A DNA stretch of 64,000 nt from Acanthacorydalis orientalis (GCA_034766995.1 CM068322.1:3257089-3321088); one strand, 5' to 3'; numbered from the stretch's first letter, positions 1-12,602 are shown. A program made the numbers and translations. The notes: generated by a model from the sequence alone, not told the origin.

Positions 1-440
1 TTGCAATATTCCCCGCCCATTTTCATTTCTGACTGTACACTTCTTATTACATCTGTGACTCGTGTCTATTATCGTATCCATTCTATTGTTTTTTTATCTC
101 TTCTTGTTATTCCTAGTATGAATCTTTCCATACTTATTTGTGTGGTTTGGAGTTTTTGAATGATTTTAGCATTTCTTCAAAATAAGTTCAATCCAAATTT
201 TATTTTCCTGTTTACTTTTTCAATGAATGATCCATTTTTGTTGATAAGCTGACCTAGATAGACATACTTCGAAACTTCTATTTTTGTTGCTTTTATTTAA
301 ATTTTCTTCGGGTTGACAAACGCATAGAACTACACATTTGTTTTAGAATGGTTCATGTTTATGCCAATTTTTTGACTGGCATCATCTAATTCTTCTACCC
401 TCTTTTGTATCTCTTCCGGAGTATTTGTATAACGAAACCA
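1..440 (-). pseudogene. RTE-type LINE reverse transcriptase relic (C-terminal part)
   Basis: Read on the minus strand, this segment encodes broken pieces of the C-terminal half of a non-LTR retrotransposon endonuclease/reverse transcriptase. Visible blocks are 'EELDDASQKIGINMNHSKT', then 'SKYVYLGQLINKNGSFIE', then a late 'TRRD...DVIRS' block. These match the region after the catalytic FADD motif in RTE-like elements common in insects. The catalytic motif itself is not present. Stops and frame changes are frequent, so it is dead. The strongest support is internal: the same blocks in the same order recur on the plus strand at 56030-56803. The left end runs off the window. The right end abuts a (TA)n run. 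No ORF of useful length survives. Confidence 0.72.
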
Positions 441-448
441 TCATTAAC

Positions 449-544
449 TAATATATATATATATATATACATATATATAATATATATATATTATATATAG
501 TATATATATATATATATATATATATAGTATATATATATATATAC
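449..544. repeat. (TA)n microsatellite, interrupted
   Basis: Almost pure TA with a few C, G and AA/TT interruptions. It directly abuts the upstream end of the RTE relic. Confidence 0.95.
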
Positions 545-1884
545 ATTCCTAATTTTTACTACAAGAGCTTTGACAATTATTTTTCGATCGTATAAGATTT
601 TAATTCATATACAATTTCAAATTTCTTGAAACCCCCTTAATATGATTTTGAATATAGCTCGCTCACTGACAGTACGATAAATAATTATGAGAGATGGTCA
701 TATATAAGTGGTAAGTACCTTAAAGTGTTCATCAACGTATCACGAATGTAATACGAGCGTATGGTGTACATCAGCTTTCATTAAGAATTTCATTATCTTG
801 AGAGCTTAATGAAATTCGATCATTCGAACTTATGATACATTGTTCTGCAATCCATTGTGCTTTATAAACCACCAAAATCATCTCAAATTATATATATATA
901 TATACGTGTATCATATTATATGAAGGCGTCATGAATTGCTTTTAGTTTCAACGTTATATTTTCACTATAAATGATAATTTTATATTTATTCATATTTTTC
1001 CTTTTTCTTATACATTTGTTTTCCAATTATACAATTAGTACTGTATAGAATGAAAGTAAAGTAATTAAAAAAATAATCTTACATTGTGAAGATTATTCAT
1101 TTATGATTTTATTGATGTTTGAAACACTTTTTTAACATTATCTTAAAGATGTATAGATACTACGAATTTGATAAAATTTATGAAATTCTTTTTTTGCATT
1201 CTAGAGGCTTAGCTTATATTTTAAATCGATTTTCTACACTATTAAAAAGTAATTATAATTTGAATCTCACATAGTTGAATATAATAGGAAAAAAATGTTT
1301 AAAATAATTTTGAAATCTTGAAAAATATGTTTGTAGAGTTTATAAACGTAAAAATTTTGCTAAAATATCCTAAAATTTGCGTAAAAATATGCTAAATTCT
1401 ATTAATATTTCCTGCACAGTTTTAGAGAAATTAATTATTTATTTTCAAAATGCGTATTATTTCAGCTTGCGAATAGATAGGTTATGAAAACGTGATAACT
1501 TTAAAAATAGCTAAAAACGAAAGTTTTGCAGATTTATGTATTTGAACAAAAAACATTTAGATTTCTGTAAGATGAGTAGCTAATTTTTTTCTTTCATATT
1601 ATTTCTTTTTAATATATTCAAACTCATTTTTATTACAATCTGCATACTTCCAACCTTATTACTCATGACAAACTCAATTTTCGTTTCATTGAATATACCA
1701 ATTCTCAGTTAAAATTTCAATAAGTAATTGTTGTTCATTTATACAAAAAAAGTAATGCGTTTTCAATTGAAAATATAATGTTCTCTTTCTTTCTTCAATT
1801 ATTTTCAAAGTATTTGAGGGTATTTAAAATACTACAAATCTATTTTAAAGGGGTTAGAAAGTTTATACCACTTTTTTGTGAACT
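545..1884. other. AT-rich intergenic, nothing recognised
   Basis: Low-complexity AT-rich sequence. I see no ORF with recognisable motifs, no terminal inverted repeats and no RNA gene. Confidence 0.5.
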
Positions 1885-1885
1885 G

Positions 1886-1917
<32 letters not shown>

Positions 1918-1969
1918 CATATACATAGATACATATATACATATAAATATATATATATATATATATATA
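1885..1969. repeat. (TA)n microsatellite with TACA/TGTA interruptions
   Basis: TA run with scattered G and C. It produces spurious Tyr/Ile-rich reading frames that are not genes. Confidence 0.93.
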
Positions 1970-3865
1970 AATGTAAGTATGTAAGTATTTATGATTGTGT
2001 GTGCTGTATACTTAAAGTCGTTTTCCTATTAAAAATCTAAATTATTGCCCATGCCCAACTTCTTATTTTTTTTAATAATCTTTCAATGAACTACCCATTG
2101 TATTTTTAATATACTAAAATTCATAATTTCTTACAATGGCCATATAACTCGTACTATGACATAATAACTTTCGTGTTTCATTGATGAATGAATTAATTTT
2201 TATCAAATTGTGGATAGATTTTGCACCAAAATAAAATTCTATTATCAAATCCAAAAAATTAAATATTAACTCTTCAGAAAGAAAATTTGTATTTAAAAAA
2301 ACGTTATTTATAACCAAATATTTATATAATTATTAGTCTCTTGTCTAATAATTATATGGTACGCTAATAACCTTAACTGTCGAAGCGTTCTAAAACCCCA
2401 ATAACCAACCAACCTCTAATAATTATAATTTTATGGGGTTTCTTTGTTAGTATTTTTTTTCTTGAAATGTCCCAGTTAATTGCACCTTTCACATTATCAT
2501 GAAGTTCATTTTGAATTGCTATGCAGAAAATTCAATGTTTCCTGCCTGATCATGTCCAAACATAAATTTGCAAGTCATTCTATCGCTTTATGATTTCTCG
2601 TTCTGTTTAGTTGTAGTAATAATATCATTTCTATACATATAATTTTTTGCGAACTCTCATTGAATAAATATACTCGCTGTACTCATTCAATTTCTAAAAG
2701 AGATTTAATAGACTGTCGTTATTCATGACCAAAAAGATAAAAGAAATCAAAGATGACACAATTCCAAAAAAGTTTAACAACTATTTTTTGAAACTTACAA
2801 TCAATGTTGTTGATCCAATTCAAAGATTGAAATGTCGATGTTGGGAATACTATCTTAACATAAAAAATCTTTAATATAAAAAATTGAACGACACTAGTAA
2901 CGAAAAATGGCGAAGAAATTCAATATACATTTAAGAAAACAATTGCACAGAAACGTGTATTAAGAAATTGCATCATTTTTCCTTAAACGCTTAACCTAGC
3001 CTCGAATATATATTATTTTTTCTCCTATTAAAAATGCGATTTGCATGGAAAAATTTTTCAAAACGATAAAACTTTTACACCTTTACTCAATTTTAAGGCT
3101 AAAAATTATGAATATTTTTCAAGAATGTAGAGATACTAATTAAACTGTAAAAAATATTTAAATACAGTACGACTTTATTGAAAACAAAAATGGTTACATA
3201 ATTTTCTTACCACAGTGACATCATCAGACTAGAATTGTTTAAAGTTTACTAGCATTATCATCATTATATTTTAAATTATCTTATTATTTTTCTAGAAATA
3301 AAATTTGATTTTTTTATTAATATTTCGCTGTTCTTATCCGCTGTATAGATTATTTTTAAGATATAATTTTTTTTTAAATTGCTAAATTTTACATTTATAA
3401 AATACAACACAAATTTAGAAATATTTCTTGTTTTATTCACGTAATTAAAATATTGTTTTGTTTTCTTACATTCACATTTTAATTTCACAACTTTATTAAT
3501 TTCGCACTTTTTATACCACCATAATATGTATAACAAAATAGTTAATCAAGGCAAGAAAAACTCAGCAGAGGAATTTATTTACTTTTATATATTTACATTA
3601 TTTGATTGATCCTTAATATTTCATTTTGTAAACTGGATGTCCAGGGGGCTCTGCCGTTTTATTTTAGCAGCTATAAAGCTTTTTATTCAGTATTTAATAA
3701 AAAACAATTTTTATTTTTCGAGCTAAAATATGAAATGTAATGTGGAAAACATACATAATTTTTAAACGACAGTTTTAACGCAGTTATATTAATTATGAAC
3801 GTTTTTGTTTATAAAATCAAAGTTTTTCAATATTTTTGACTAGAATTATTTATGCATATAAACGA
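1970..3865. other. AT-rich intergenic, mostly unannotated
   Basis: No recognisable coding sequence. Short ORFs on the minus strand around 2114-2317 and 3276-3536 are compositional (Asn/Lys/Ile/Phe-rich) with no motif. The only shared feature is a short dispersed repeat at 2382-2414. Confidence 0.45.
2382..2414 (+). repeat. Short dispersed repeat ending in (AACC)n
   Basis: The stretch 'gaagcgttctaaaaccc' followed by AATAACC and AACC units recurs in the same orientation at 10119-10153 as 'gaagctctaaaatccc', and in degenerate inverted form near 36741-36775. It is probably the tail of an interspersed repeat rather than a chance simple repeat. Confidence 0.5.
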
Positions 3866-4156
<291 letters not shown>

Positions 4157-4888
4157 TGAATTAAAATAAATTACTTTGTAAGTGTGATCATGTATGTAAA
4201 AACAACAAGTAACTGTGTTTTTTGTTATAATGTTTAATAACAATTATAATTATAAATCAATTTAAGTGCTGTTAAGACATAAAAGCACACACAAAAAAAA
4301 ATCACACGATGCATAACGCGTTATTAACGTCAAAAGTATTAAAGAACAGATTTATTAGCATGATTCATATGAGAGCAAGTCGGTTGTATGTTTTCGCAAT
4401 AAATTTTCACGAATAGACTTTTATTGCTATAGCACTGTGAACATTATATTTCCTATCTATTCGATTTGTGTGTTTATTCATAAAACGCAATCTATTTTTA
4501 TGCTACAATAATAAGTTTCCCTGTTGCACTCGCACTACGCTTTAACTATCCAAACAAAATTGCATAGAAAATTCACGGATAATTTTGTTTACTAATAAAA
4601 TTGGCTTTGTTGTATCTGTGATTTGTGTCATGCATACAAATGCATGGAAATGAGAATGAATTCTATGGTTTGTAAAACTAGACAGGAGTTTTAATTTATA
4701 AATATAAATTTTATGTGTTGATCAAATGTCATTGAGTTAAAACTACGAGTAATTCATCGAGAAATCAAAACAATTTGTTATGTTGAAATGAAAGTTTTAT
4801 TATCTTATTTTCCATGACTTTATTAATAATTTAATTATAAATAGAAAAACAGAAATATTATAAATGTATGATTACGTTTTTACATTCT

Positions 4889-4891
<3 letters not shown>
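4157..4891. other. AT-rich intergenic, nothing recognised
   Basis: No ORF, inverted-repeat element or RNA gene was seen. Confidence 0.45.
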
Positions 4892-4919
<28 letters not shown>

Positions 4920-4927
4920 GTATACAC

Positions 4928-4978
<51 letters not shown>
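4892..4978. repeat. (TA)n microsatellite at left edge of mariner
   Basis: TA run that ends exactly where the mariner terminal repeat begins. With 5939-6005 it brackets the element. Confidence 0.95.
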
Positions 4979-4981
<3 letters not shown>

Positions 4982-5912
4982 GAGATCAGACAATTAAGTA
5001 ATGCGACAAAATTGAAAAATCGAGTATATTTAAAAATTAAGGTACATCGCTGCGATCCCCTTCAAAGTAGTCCCCTCCCGCATCTATACACTTATTCCAG
5101 CGAGTTTTCCAGTTTTCGTAACAATTCTGGAACACTTCTTGTGGGACCTCTCCGAGTACCCTCGTCACAGATCCTTGGATATCTTCAACGGAGTCAAAAT
5201 GTCGACCTTTGACGAATTTTTTCATATGGGGGAATAGGAAAAAGTCGCAGGGTCACATGTCCGGTGAATAGGGTGGTTGTGGTAACGTTGCGATGCCTTT
5301 AGACGCCAAAAACTGAGAGACACTGAACGCACTGTGACAGGGAGCATTGTCGTGATGCAGAACCCAAGTCTTCGCGATCTCTGGACGCACTCTGAGCACC
5401 CTTTTTCGTAATTTTTCGAGCCCATTGCGGTAGAATACTTGATTTACGGTTTGTCCAGGTGGTACGAACTATTTGTGAACCACCCCTTTACTGTCGAAGA
5501 AGCAAATCAACACGGTTTTCACTTTGGACTTGCTCATTCTCGCCTTCTTTGGCCTTGGTGCTCCAGGGGACAGCCACTGTTGGCTTTGTCGTTTAGTTTT
5601 GGGGTCATATTGAAAGAACCAACTTTCATCACCAGTAATAACTCGATCGAGAAGAGTAGGATCACTTTCAACCTGCTCGAGACAATCTTGAGCGATGTTC
5701 ATTTAAATTTCTCTATTCCATTTTCGTGACATGCAGTATCGCGCGTTGTTACAAAACACTAAACAGCTGGCGAAGAAATGATCGTACGAGGGTGGTCAAG
5801 GTCTCAATCGAGAGAGTAGGGATCTGCTATTACGGTGGCGGAATTACAGGTTCGTAGTGTTACCACAGGCCGAGAAAAAAAATCGGTCGCATTACTTAAT
5901 TGTCTGTAATTG
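4979..5912 (-). mobile_element. Mariner element, internally deleted, copy 1
   Basis: About 930 bp, transposase on the minus strand. The terminal inverted repeat core 'cagacaattaagtaatgcg' starts at 4987; its reverse complement ends at 5906. TA dinucleotides flank both ends, as expected for a mariner target duplication. Typical mariners are about 1.3 kb, so some 350-400 bp are missing: the 5' leader is joined almost directly to the catalytic domain. Sequence compared by eye is very close to copy 2 at 12770-13685. The element lies between two (TA)n runs, consistent with insertion into a TA microsatellite. Confidence 0.92.
5037..5702 (-). pseudogene. Mariner transposase, catalytic domain only, two nonsense codons
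   Basis: Reading down from 5702 the frame matches the 221-codon transposase at 12964-13629 from its internal Met ('MNIAQDCLEQVESDPTLLD') to the C-terminal 'GDYFEGDRSDVP'. The DD34D residues are visible: GDESWFFQYD, HHDNAPCHSA and CDFFLFPHM. Two in-frame stops interrupt it, TAG at 5468-5466 and TGA at 5255-5253; both fall in the same frame, so no frameshift is needed to explain the break. The N-terminal helix-turn-helix region, about 120 residues in a complete mariner, is absent. Just upstream is a short ATG-GAA-TAG remnant of what looks like the original start, in another frame. It cannot give a full transposase. Confidence 0.9.
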
Positions 5913-5934
5913 TATACATTTATATATATACCTA

Positions 5935-5938
<4 letters not shown>

Positions 5939-5991
<53 letters not shown>

Positions 5992-6005
5992 GTATATATA
6001 TATAC
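5939..6005. repeat. (TA)n microsatellite at right edge of mariner
   Basis: TA run starting about 25 bp beyond the mariner end. Confidence 0.94.
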
Positions 6006-7737
6006 TTTCAGGCACGTTTTTAATAAAGAATCTTTTTTTCAAGTTGTAACGGTCCTATAATTTGAATACATATAATTTTAATTACAATATATATTATTTT
6101 AATAAATATGTTAATAAAAAAAATTATTGAAAGTCAATTAAAATCGATGATTAAAATAAATAATTAAACAAACAATTATATTTTTGAAAAAAACTTTTGT
6201 TTTATACTAACTACTTTTAGCATCATTTATTATTAAGTATGCTTTCAAAATTTAATAGTTGTTGTGATCAAATTACATATCCATCTTTTTTTATACTTTT
6301 CTTTAGTATTTTTGTTTCTTTCATGTATATTATTTTTTGTTATTATTTTTGTTAAATTTATTATAATATTTGTTCATTTTTGGAATTTTATCATAAATGT
6401 AATTACTTACCTTGATAATGAAAAAAAAAAAAAATCTTATAAAATTCACATATTTCTGAATATGCAATATTTTATCAACTTTTATTAATTCTATTTGAAT
6501 ATTTATTTCGTTGGTACAAAAAGTTAACGTTCTATAAATCTTGTTTCTTATAATTTTAATTCTATAGACTTAAATAAAAATTAACATTTGATTCTTAAAA
6601 GACTTCTGTATAAACATTTCCTTCAAGCACGATGTTTTATGTTAAGAATAGCGACGACATTAAAACGTTATAAAAACTATTAAGATATTTATCTTAAATG
6701 GTAGTTACTCGTGCACAGCGATAGACTTTAATTACAGTAGATGTTACATCCTGCACATGCTATAAAGTCAACAAAACAACTGCTTAAATAATGGTAGAAT
6801 AAAAGGATACAGTTTATATAAATTTATACATTTTTATTTGTTCCTTTTAAGGGAAAATTATCATCGAACACTAAAAAAAATACATTTTTACGTAATAAAT
6901 GTGTAATTATATATCATTATATCATTTATTGCAATATAGATAAATTTAGACTTTATTAATTTTCTATATAAATATATACATGTATGTATGTATGTATATA
7001 TACATATTTGTTACAACGAGAACTATGTGATAAAATAAAATATTTTGTCTTATTCGTTATAGAAAAATATCACAAATATATAGATAGTACTGAAATTTTC
7101 GAAATCCACTTTCACATATGAGTTCGTTTTCACCTCACAAATCACAAAAAAAACCTGATAAAAATATTCATTATACCATTACAGATCATTTTTAGAGAGC
7201 AAAGATACAAACTAGACGCTCTAAAAATGCTGATATCGTCATCAAAATGCGTATAAGCAACAATCAAAAAGAATCGTCAATAACGGTACGAGTATAATGA
7301 ATATTTGTGATCAGAAAAAAATTTATGGTTAGTGGAGTTAGAATATTTCCAATAATATAATCAAACATTTTATTAAATGTAATATGGTATGTACTTATGA
7401 AAATATAAAAATCTTTTTAGTTGCCATACAAGAACTTTATACGTTTTAATTAACACAATATATTATTTAAAATAACAAAAATATCGAAAGACAATATGTG
7501 TCCATATAGACGAATGTGTCAGTATGTGTAAGAGTTACGTGATATGCGTGTTTTCGAGGGTGTGTGAGTGGAATGTATTAATTTTTGTATTGTAAGAACA
7601 TATTTACTACCAACAATAATTTAATTTATGAAAAAAGAATCATAAAACCTTTTTTTAATTTCTGTTCTACTGCTACCTCAGTAAAAGATCCAAAATCGCC
7701 TCAATAAAAGATCTAAATTATTGTTACTAGCTTATTA

Positions 7738-7786
<49 letters not shown>

Positions 7787-8794
7787 AAATAAAGAAAAAA
7801 TAACCAAAAATAAAGAAGTAAAGATCGAAATTTACATATATCCAGTTATAACCATTTGATTCAAGAAACCAAATTGTACTATAAAATATTTAAAAAATAA
7901 TTTGAAACCAAATGAATTATTTAAGCTAACTGTCATATCTAAATTAATATATAATATAAAATTGGTTTATATATTGAGATATACTAATGAAACAAAATAG
8001 CTACGAAATTATCTATAATAAAAAGATCATTCTTGCCCAAATATATACTAGGATATATAATAGAAAAAGAAAACCTGGACCGTAGTGTATAAAAATACTT
8101 TAATAGTTTTGATTAATATTATAAAAAATGTATATAATATTCTTCTATTTCTTTTTCTGTTTTTAGAATAAATCATGAGATATATCGGTTATCGTTCACT
8201 TATAATAGATTTGACCAATATTGCAGTAATAAACAAACAAATACCTTAAGAACTGCTATAATTTATAATAATATTCTTTATTTAATAAACTGGTATATAG
8301 TCCTTCAAAATTGACGGAAAAGTAGAAAGAAACATAGAAAGAAAAAAACTGTTTATATATTCGTTTATATGTATAACAACACAATATATTTAAACATAAA
8401 AATACCTAAGATCAAAACTTAACGAATTAAACTTGAAACCTATGAGCTGATAACCCCAACATTTCTAGTCACCATAGATACTCATCACTTTATTCTCAGG
8501 ACAAAGTAACAATAAATGTGTGTTTTTATTATTAAGATAATTTCGAGTTCAGATTTATTTCTTATACATGAACTTCAGTATGAAAATAAAAGACAATCAG
8601 AATCCTATTATCATTTGTAAATAAAATGCTGCATAAATATATGACAAATGTGAAAGTACAAATCTCCAAAAGTATTGATCTAATATAATTGAAACTATGA
8701 AGAAAAAACAGTGAAAAGCCAATCGAAACCTATTTATAACCTGAACATCAACAAGCCTGTCGTTGTACCATAGGTGATTTACAACAAAAACAGT
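6006..8794. other. AT-rich intergenic with two short TA arrays
   Basis: No gene recognised. It contains a TA/TATG array at 6965-7007, a (TA)22-type run at 7741-7784, and an 11-bp perfect inverted repeat (CATTTTTAGAG at 7187-7197 and its complement at 7219-7229). The ORF at 6264-6488 is Phe/Ile/Leu-rich with no motif. Confidence 0.45.
7741..7784. repeat. (TA)n microsatellite
   Basis: Pure TA run. Confidence 0.96.
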
Positions 8795-9258
8795 ATTATG
8801 TTGTTCGTTGCTGTGTTAGATGTGGTTTAAGTGCTTCAGAAACACTTAAACGAATTAGTAAATTTTATACTATTGAGTGTTTCAAGTAGCATAAACGAAT
8901 CAAAGAAGAACTGAAATATTACACGGATGATCCAAAACCAGGTCAGTAAACATCTTTCACAACACCTAAGCAAATTTCACGAAGACAAAAAATCTTAGAT
9001 GAAGACAGATGAATTGCACTTCGACAACTGACTAAAAGAATGAATATTTTCTAAAAAAATTCACACAAATTTGTTATAGTGTCTTGAAACTCTATCAACC
9101 TGTAAACGGATGCTCTCGAGCAGCGTAGAAAATAATGAATTCCACGAAGCTTACGACACGTGGATAAAACGGTAGCAAAATGATAACTTTTTGAAAAGGA
9201 AAGTCTGTCATATGATTCATGACATGAAGGTTTTTTATCAATTAAATGATCAACCCTC

Positions 9259-9261
<3 letters not shown>
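8795..9261 (+). pseudogene. Mariner relic: HTH region joined to C-terminal tail
   Basis: Plus-strand fragments translate to 'CGLSASETLKRISKFY', then 'HKRIKEELKYYTDDPKPGQ', then 'SRRQKILDEDR': the order of the N-terminal helix-turn-helix half of mariner transposases (ASETL...F.WHKRFKEG...DDPRSGRP). Around 9130-9170 a further piece, 'NNEFHEAYDTWIKR', resembles the C-terminal end. The catalytic centre between them is missing. The 3' end 'ccctcgtg' is followed by TA at 9262-9263 and resembles the outer bases of the copy 1 terminal repeat (cacgag...). The left end could not be found. Stops are frequent. Confidence 0.62.
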
Positions 9262-9304
<43 letters not shown>

Positions 9305-9320
9305 ATGTATATGTATATAT
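9261..9320. repeat. (TA)n microsatellite
   Basis: TA run immediately abutting the mariner relic's right end. Confidence 0.95.
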
Positions 9321-10118
9321 TTCTTCTTTGTTTGCAGTTTTACAATATTTGATCAATCGAGACAAAATTCTGAAAAACGACTACCTATGATTCTACTAAC
9401 AATATATCAAGAATGAATCTTGTTAATAACCATACTTCAAGGATATAAGAACATTTTATTCAAAAAGTTTAAAACAGTTTGTGATATAACATTGAAACAC
9501 ACACCTAACATATTAAAAAAAATTCTTTGTCCTTAACTAACAGGCATCTATCATTATTATCATATCAAATAGGCAGTGTAAATTTATTTTTGCATTTGTA
9601 CTGCTATATTTGTAACTATTTTTACATAATAAAGGATATTTACTTTGTCCTTAATTGTCTTTATCGCTCTATTCATCAGTGATCTATGACATTCATACAA
9701 TAAAAATGCAACTAGAATTTCTCATAAGCTTTATATTACATATGATTAACTTTTTTTATTTGTACACACTAAACAGGCGATTATTTGGTAAGAAAAATAT
9801 ATTTATATTTAGCTTTATGTATTCAGAAATTTCCTAATGAAATTCTGTCTATGAATATTGTTACAATTAACTGATATTTTAAGATATATAAAAACAATAA
9901 ACGTTAGTGCTACATTTCTCTATTCAAATTAGCTCTCATTAAATAATATATTACAAATAACTATTTCTGTCTATACGTTTATTAACGGAAATACATTACA
10001 ATGATTCAAGAACATTTCGATGTTCTCACCAATGCTTATAAATAAATTAATTACTTGATTTTTGAATATAATACCTCAAAAATACAAAGAATTCTTATAT
10101 TATAAGACATACTTTTCT

Positions 10119-10240
10119 GAAGCTCTAAAATCCCAATAACCAACCAACCAACCATCAAAACGTACCTGAAGAAGGCACTCACACCTAAATCGGTCGTGGA
10201 AACCAGACATTCATCTAATTCTGCCGGAAGAAGATCCCAA
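10119..10240 (+). repeat. Dispersed repeat fragment with hammerhead-like boxes
   Basis: Begins with the same 'gaag...ctaaaa...cccaataaccaacc' stretch as 2382-2414, then runs into a moderately GC-rich segment containing CTGAAGA (10166-10172) and GAAA (10199-10202). Between them CACACC (10180-10185) can pair with GGTCGTG (10192-10198) if one C is bulged. The CUGANGA...GAAA arrangement recalls the hammerhead-like cores carried by Penelope-like and other retroelements. I cannot assign the repeat to a family. Confidence 0.35.
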
Positions 10241-10449
10241 GAATATATATATATATATATAAAAATATATAAATTTGAAGTTATGATCATACTTTAATTT
10301 CAAGTTTATCTATTAAAGATTATTCTTTAAACAAAATAAAAATTACAGTAGTAAATTATATAATATAAAATATTTATGAAATAATATATTTTCTAACAAA
10401 AAATATATCAACAATAAATTTTTGAAAGATGATAAATTAATATAATATT

Positions 10450-10511
<62 letters not shown>

Positions 10512-10537
10512 GGAGAGAAAGATCGTGTGTGTGTATA
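10450..10537. repeat. Compound (TA)n(TG)n(GA)n microsatellite
   Basis: TA, then about 16 TG units, then GA units, then a second short TG block. Confidence 0.96.
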
Positions 10538-10579
10538 TTTAAATAGGTGATTACACGTATATTTCTATGTGTTCATGTT

Positions 10580-10640
<61 letters not shown>
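10580..10640. repeat. (TA)n microsatellite
   Basis: Nearly pure TA run. Confidence 0.95.
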
Positions 10641-10644
<4 letters not shown>

Positions 10645-11015
10645 CTATTTACACATGAATGCACGCAATTATGTTCTTAGCTTGCATTATATATTTATTA
10701 CATTGTTTTTTTTTTTGTATCATCGTGCATGCATACTTATTCGAAAATTATAACACAAAACAGTAATTCTCACGTAGATTGTAAGTAGATTAGTAATACA
10801 CAGTCCTATTACACCACTGTGTAAATTTACTATTGAACACGAGCTTATTTTATCTTTAAATCCACATCGTTTGTTGAAACGAAATGATATTTGAGTACTG
10901 TAAGCGTATTATTAATGCATATTATAATACCCACGCCATTACCACAGGATATTAAATGGTAAGATCAAAATGATTGCGACGTTCCTATTGTAATTTGTAT
11001 TTTGATGTCAATAAA

Positions 11016-11019
<4 letters not shown>

Positions 11020-11064
<45 letters not shown>

Positions 11065-11090
11065 ACGATATTATGCTTTAGAAATAATTG

Positions 11091-11143
<53 letters not shown>

Positions 11144-11146
11144 GTA
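11020..11146. repeat. Pair of (TA)n microsatellites
   Basis: Two TA runs, 11020-11058 and 11091-11146, separated by a short unique stretch; the second ends in TATG units. Confidence 0.95.
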
Positions 11147-11332
11147 TTTGTTTATATATGTATAAATATTATCGAAAAGTATGAATTTTTGGTCACAATA
11201 AAATAATGAACATTCTTTCTGAAAAAATATTACATTTACACCTTATATGCATGCCAATGTACATTTTAAATCTTTTCGAATACTTTTCTTTTCCTTTAAA
11301 GTATTACATTATTCTTTATTATTAAGCTTTAA

Positions 11333-11945
11333 CGGTCAAAAGGCTTGCTACGGGAACATCACACTTATGCCATAAAAAACGAAAGTCCCTAATACGCGGA
11401 TATATAATGAATTTAGCTTTCATTTCATTTACTTATCATTCCTGTAGTTTTTTTTATGAAATATTGCAACTTATTACATTAGATGGTTAGTTGGTCATGC
11501 ACTGACAAGAAATATTTACAGTTATATAACGTTTTAAGACGTGCATATTATGGCATTTGCACAACAGTTTCGTCGCAATGACATTCAGTATAGTTTTGTT
11601 ATTTAGAATGTTACGACGTGTAAATATTATATATTTGTGATTTCCAAAGTATGTTCCGATCGAAAGATTAAAGGCGGGCGTAAACAAACATCCGCATATT
11701 TTTCAACACGTCTCGCGAATTCATCCTTGCACATTGGCGACTGCTTTGAAAAATATCATACTCTCAAAAATTATAAAAATTAATTTTATTTATAAAATTA
11801 CAAATCAACTAAATATCTTGAATTTATATTTAAATAACCAGTTTAAATGTGTTATTTAAGTTTTCATTCTTATAAACTTTTTATAAGCTTTCACCTAATT
11901 TTCTGTTGTCTTATAGGCGAGTATTACAAAAAAATCTCTCGACCG
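11333..11945. mobile_element. Possible piggyBac-type non-autonomous element
   Basis: TTAA at 11329-11332 and 11946-11949 bracket a 613-bp segment whose ends read CGGTCAAAAGG and, on the other strand, CGGTCGAGAGA: ten of the first eleven terminal positions agree or differ only A/G. TTAA duplications are the hallmark of piggyBac-type insertion. No transposase reading frame is visible; the 66-codon minus-strand ORF at 11487-11687 has no motif I know. In such AT-rich DNA a TTAA pair can arise by chance, so confidence is modest. Confidence 0.4.
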
Positions 11946-11949
11946 TTAA

Positions 11950-12602
11950 GGGTCAAATAAACTACTTATTAGTAAACGATACAAAGATTTTTTTTAACAA
12001 AGATGCTATATTTTTTGATACTTAATATGAGGACGTGTACATTAATACAAAAATAACACATTTATTACTATTATAATATGAAGCATAAGAATTAAAATTT
12101 TACTAAAAGGACGAAAAAATGATGAATTAATCATGAATGTGTTCAAATAAGTAGCTTAACAGTACCTGTTTATCATAATATGTAAGCTTTCAAAAGAAAA
12201 TTATATATTTATATTAAGCAAAAAATGTCTCTTGCCAAAGTCTCTTTATATAAAATCTATAAATTAGATTACATTAAATTTATGAGTATGTAAATTAATG
12301 AGTTATGTGTTAGTAAAAACTAAAAAGTAAAATTTTTTCCAATAACGAATATGAAAAGATAGAAAATTTAAACAAAAATTTTAAGTTTTCTTTAAAAGTA
12401 CATTCCAAAATATGCGAATAATAAGTTATCTAAATTATGAATACTCACAAGGTTAGTTGATACGCCTGTATAATCTATGATATTTTTACTTTTAGTCAAT
12501 AGTTAGCATTGTAATTATAATTTATTATAGGCCTTAGTATAGTTTTATCTCAGTCTTTTATATCGAATGGGTTTTTAGGGTTGATTTGACGTCGCTAGTA
12601 TA

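Larger units (their letters stand above)
9321..11332. other. AT-rich intergenic with several simple repeats
   Basis: No gene recognised. It holds a short GC-richer patch at about 10119-10240 (listed separately) and microsatellites at 10242-10260, 10450-10537, 10580-10640, 11020-11058 and 11091-11146. Confidence 0.45.

Noticed and set aside
7187..7229. 11-bp perfect inverted repeat
   Set aside because: Too short and isolated in AT-rich DNA; mentioned within the intergenic entry only.
10051..10290. Minus-strand micro-exon (10166-10220) with a pyrimidine-rich acceptor and CAG/GTACGT donor
   Set aside because: The signals look good, but the segment adjoins a repeat shared with 2382-2414 and has hammerhead-like boxes on the other strand, so a mobile-element origin is more likely than a host exon.
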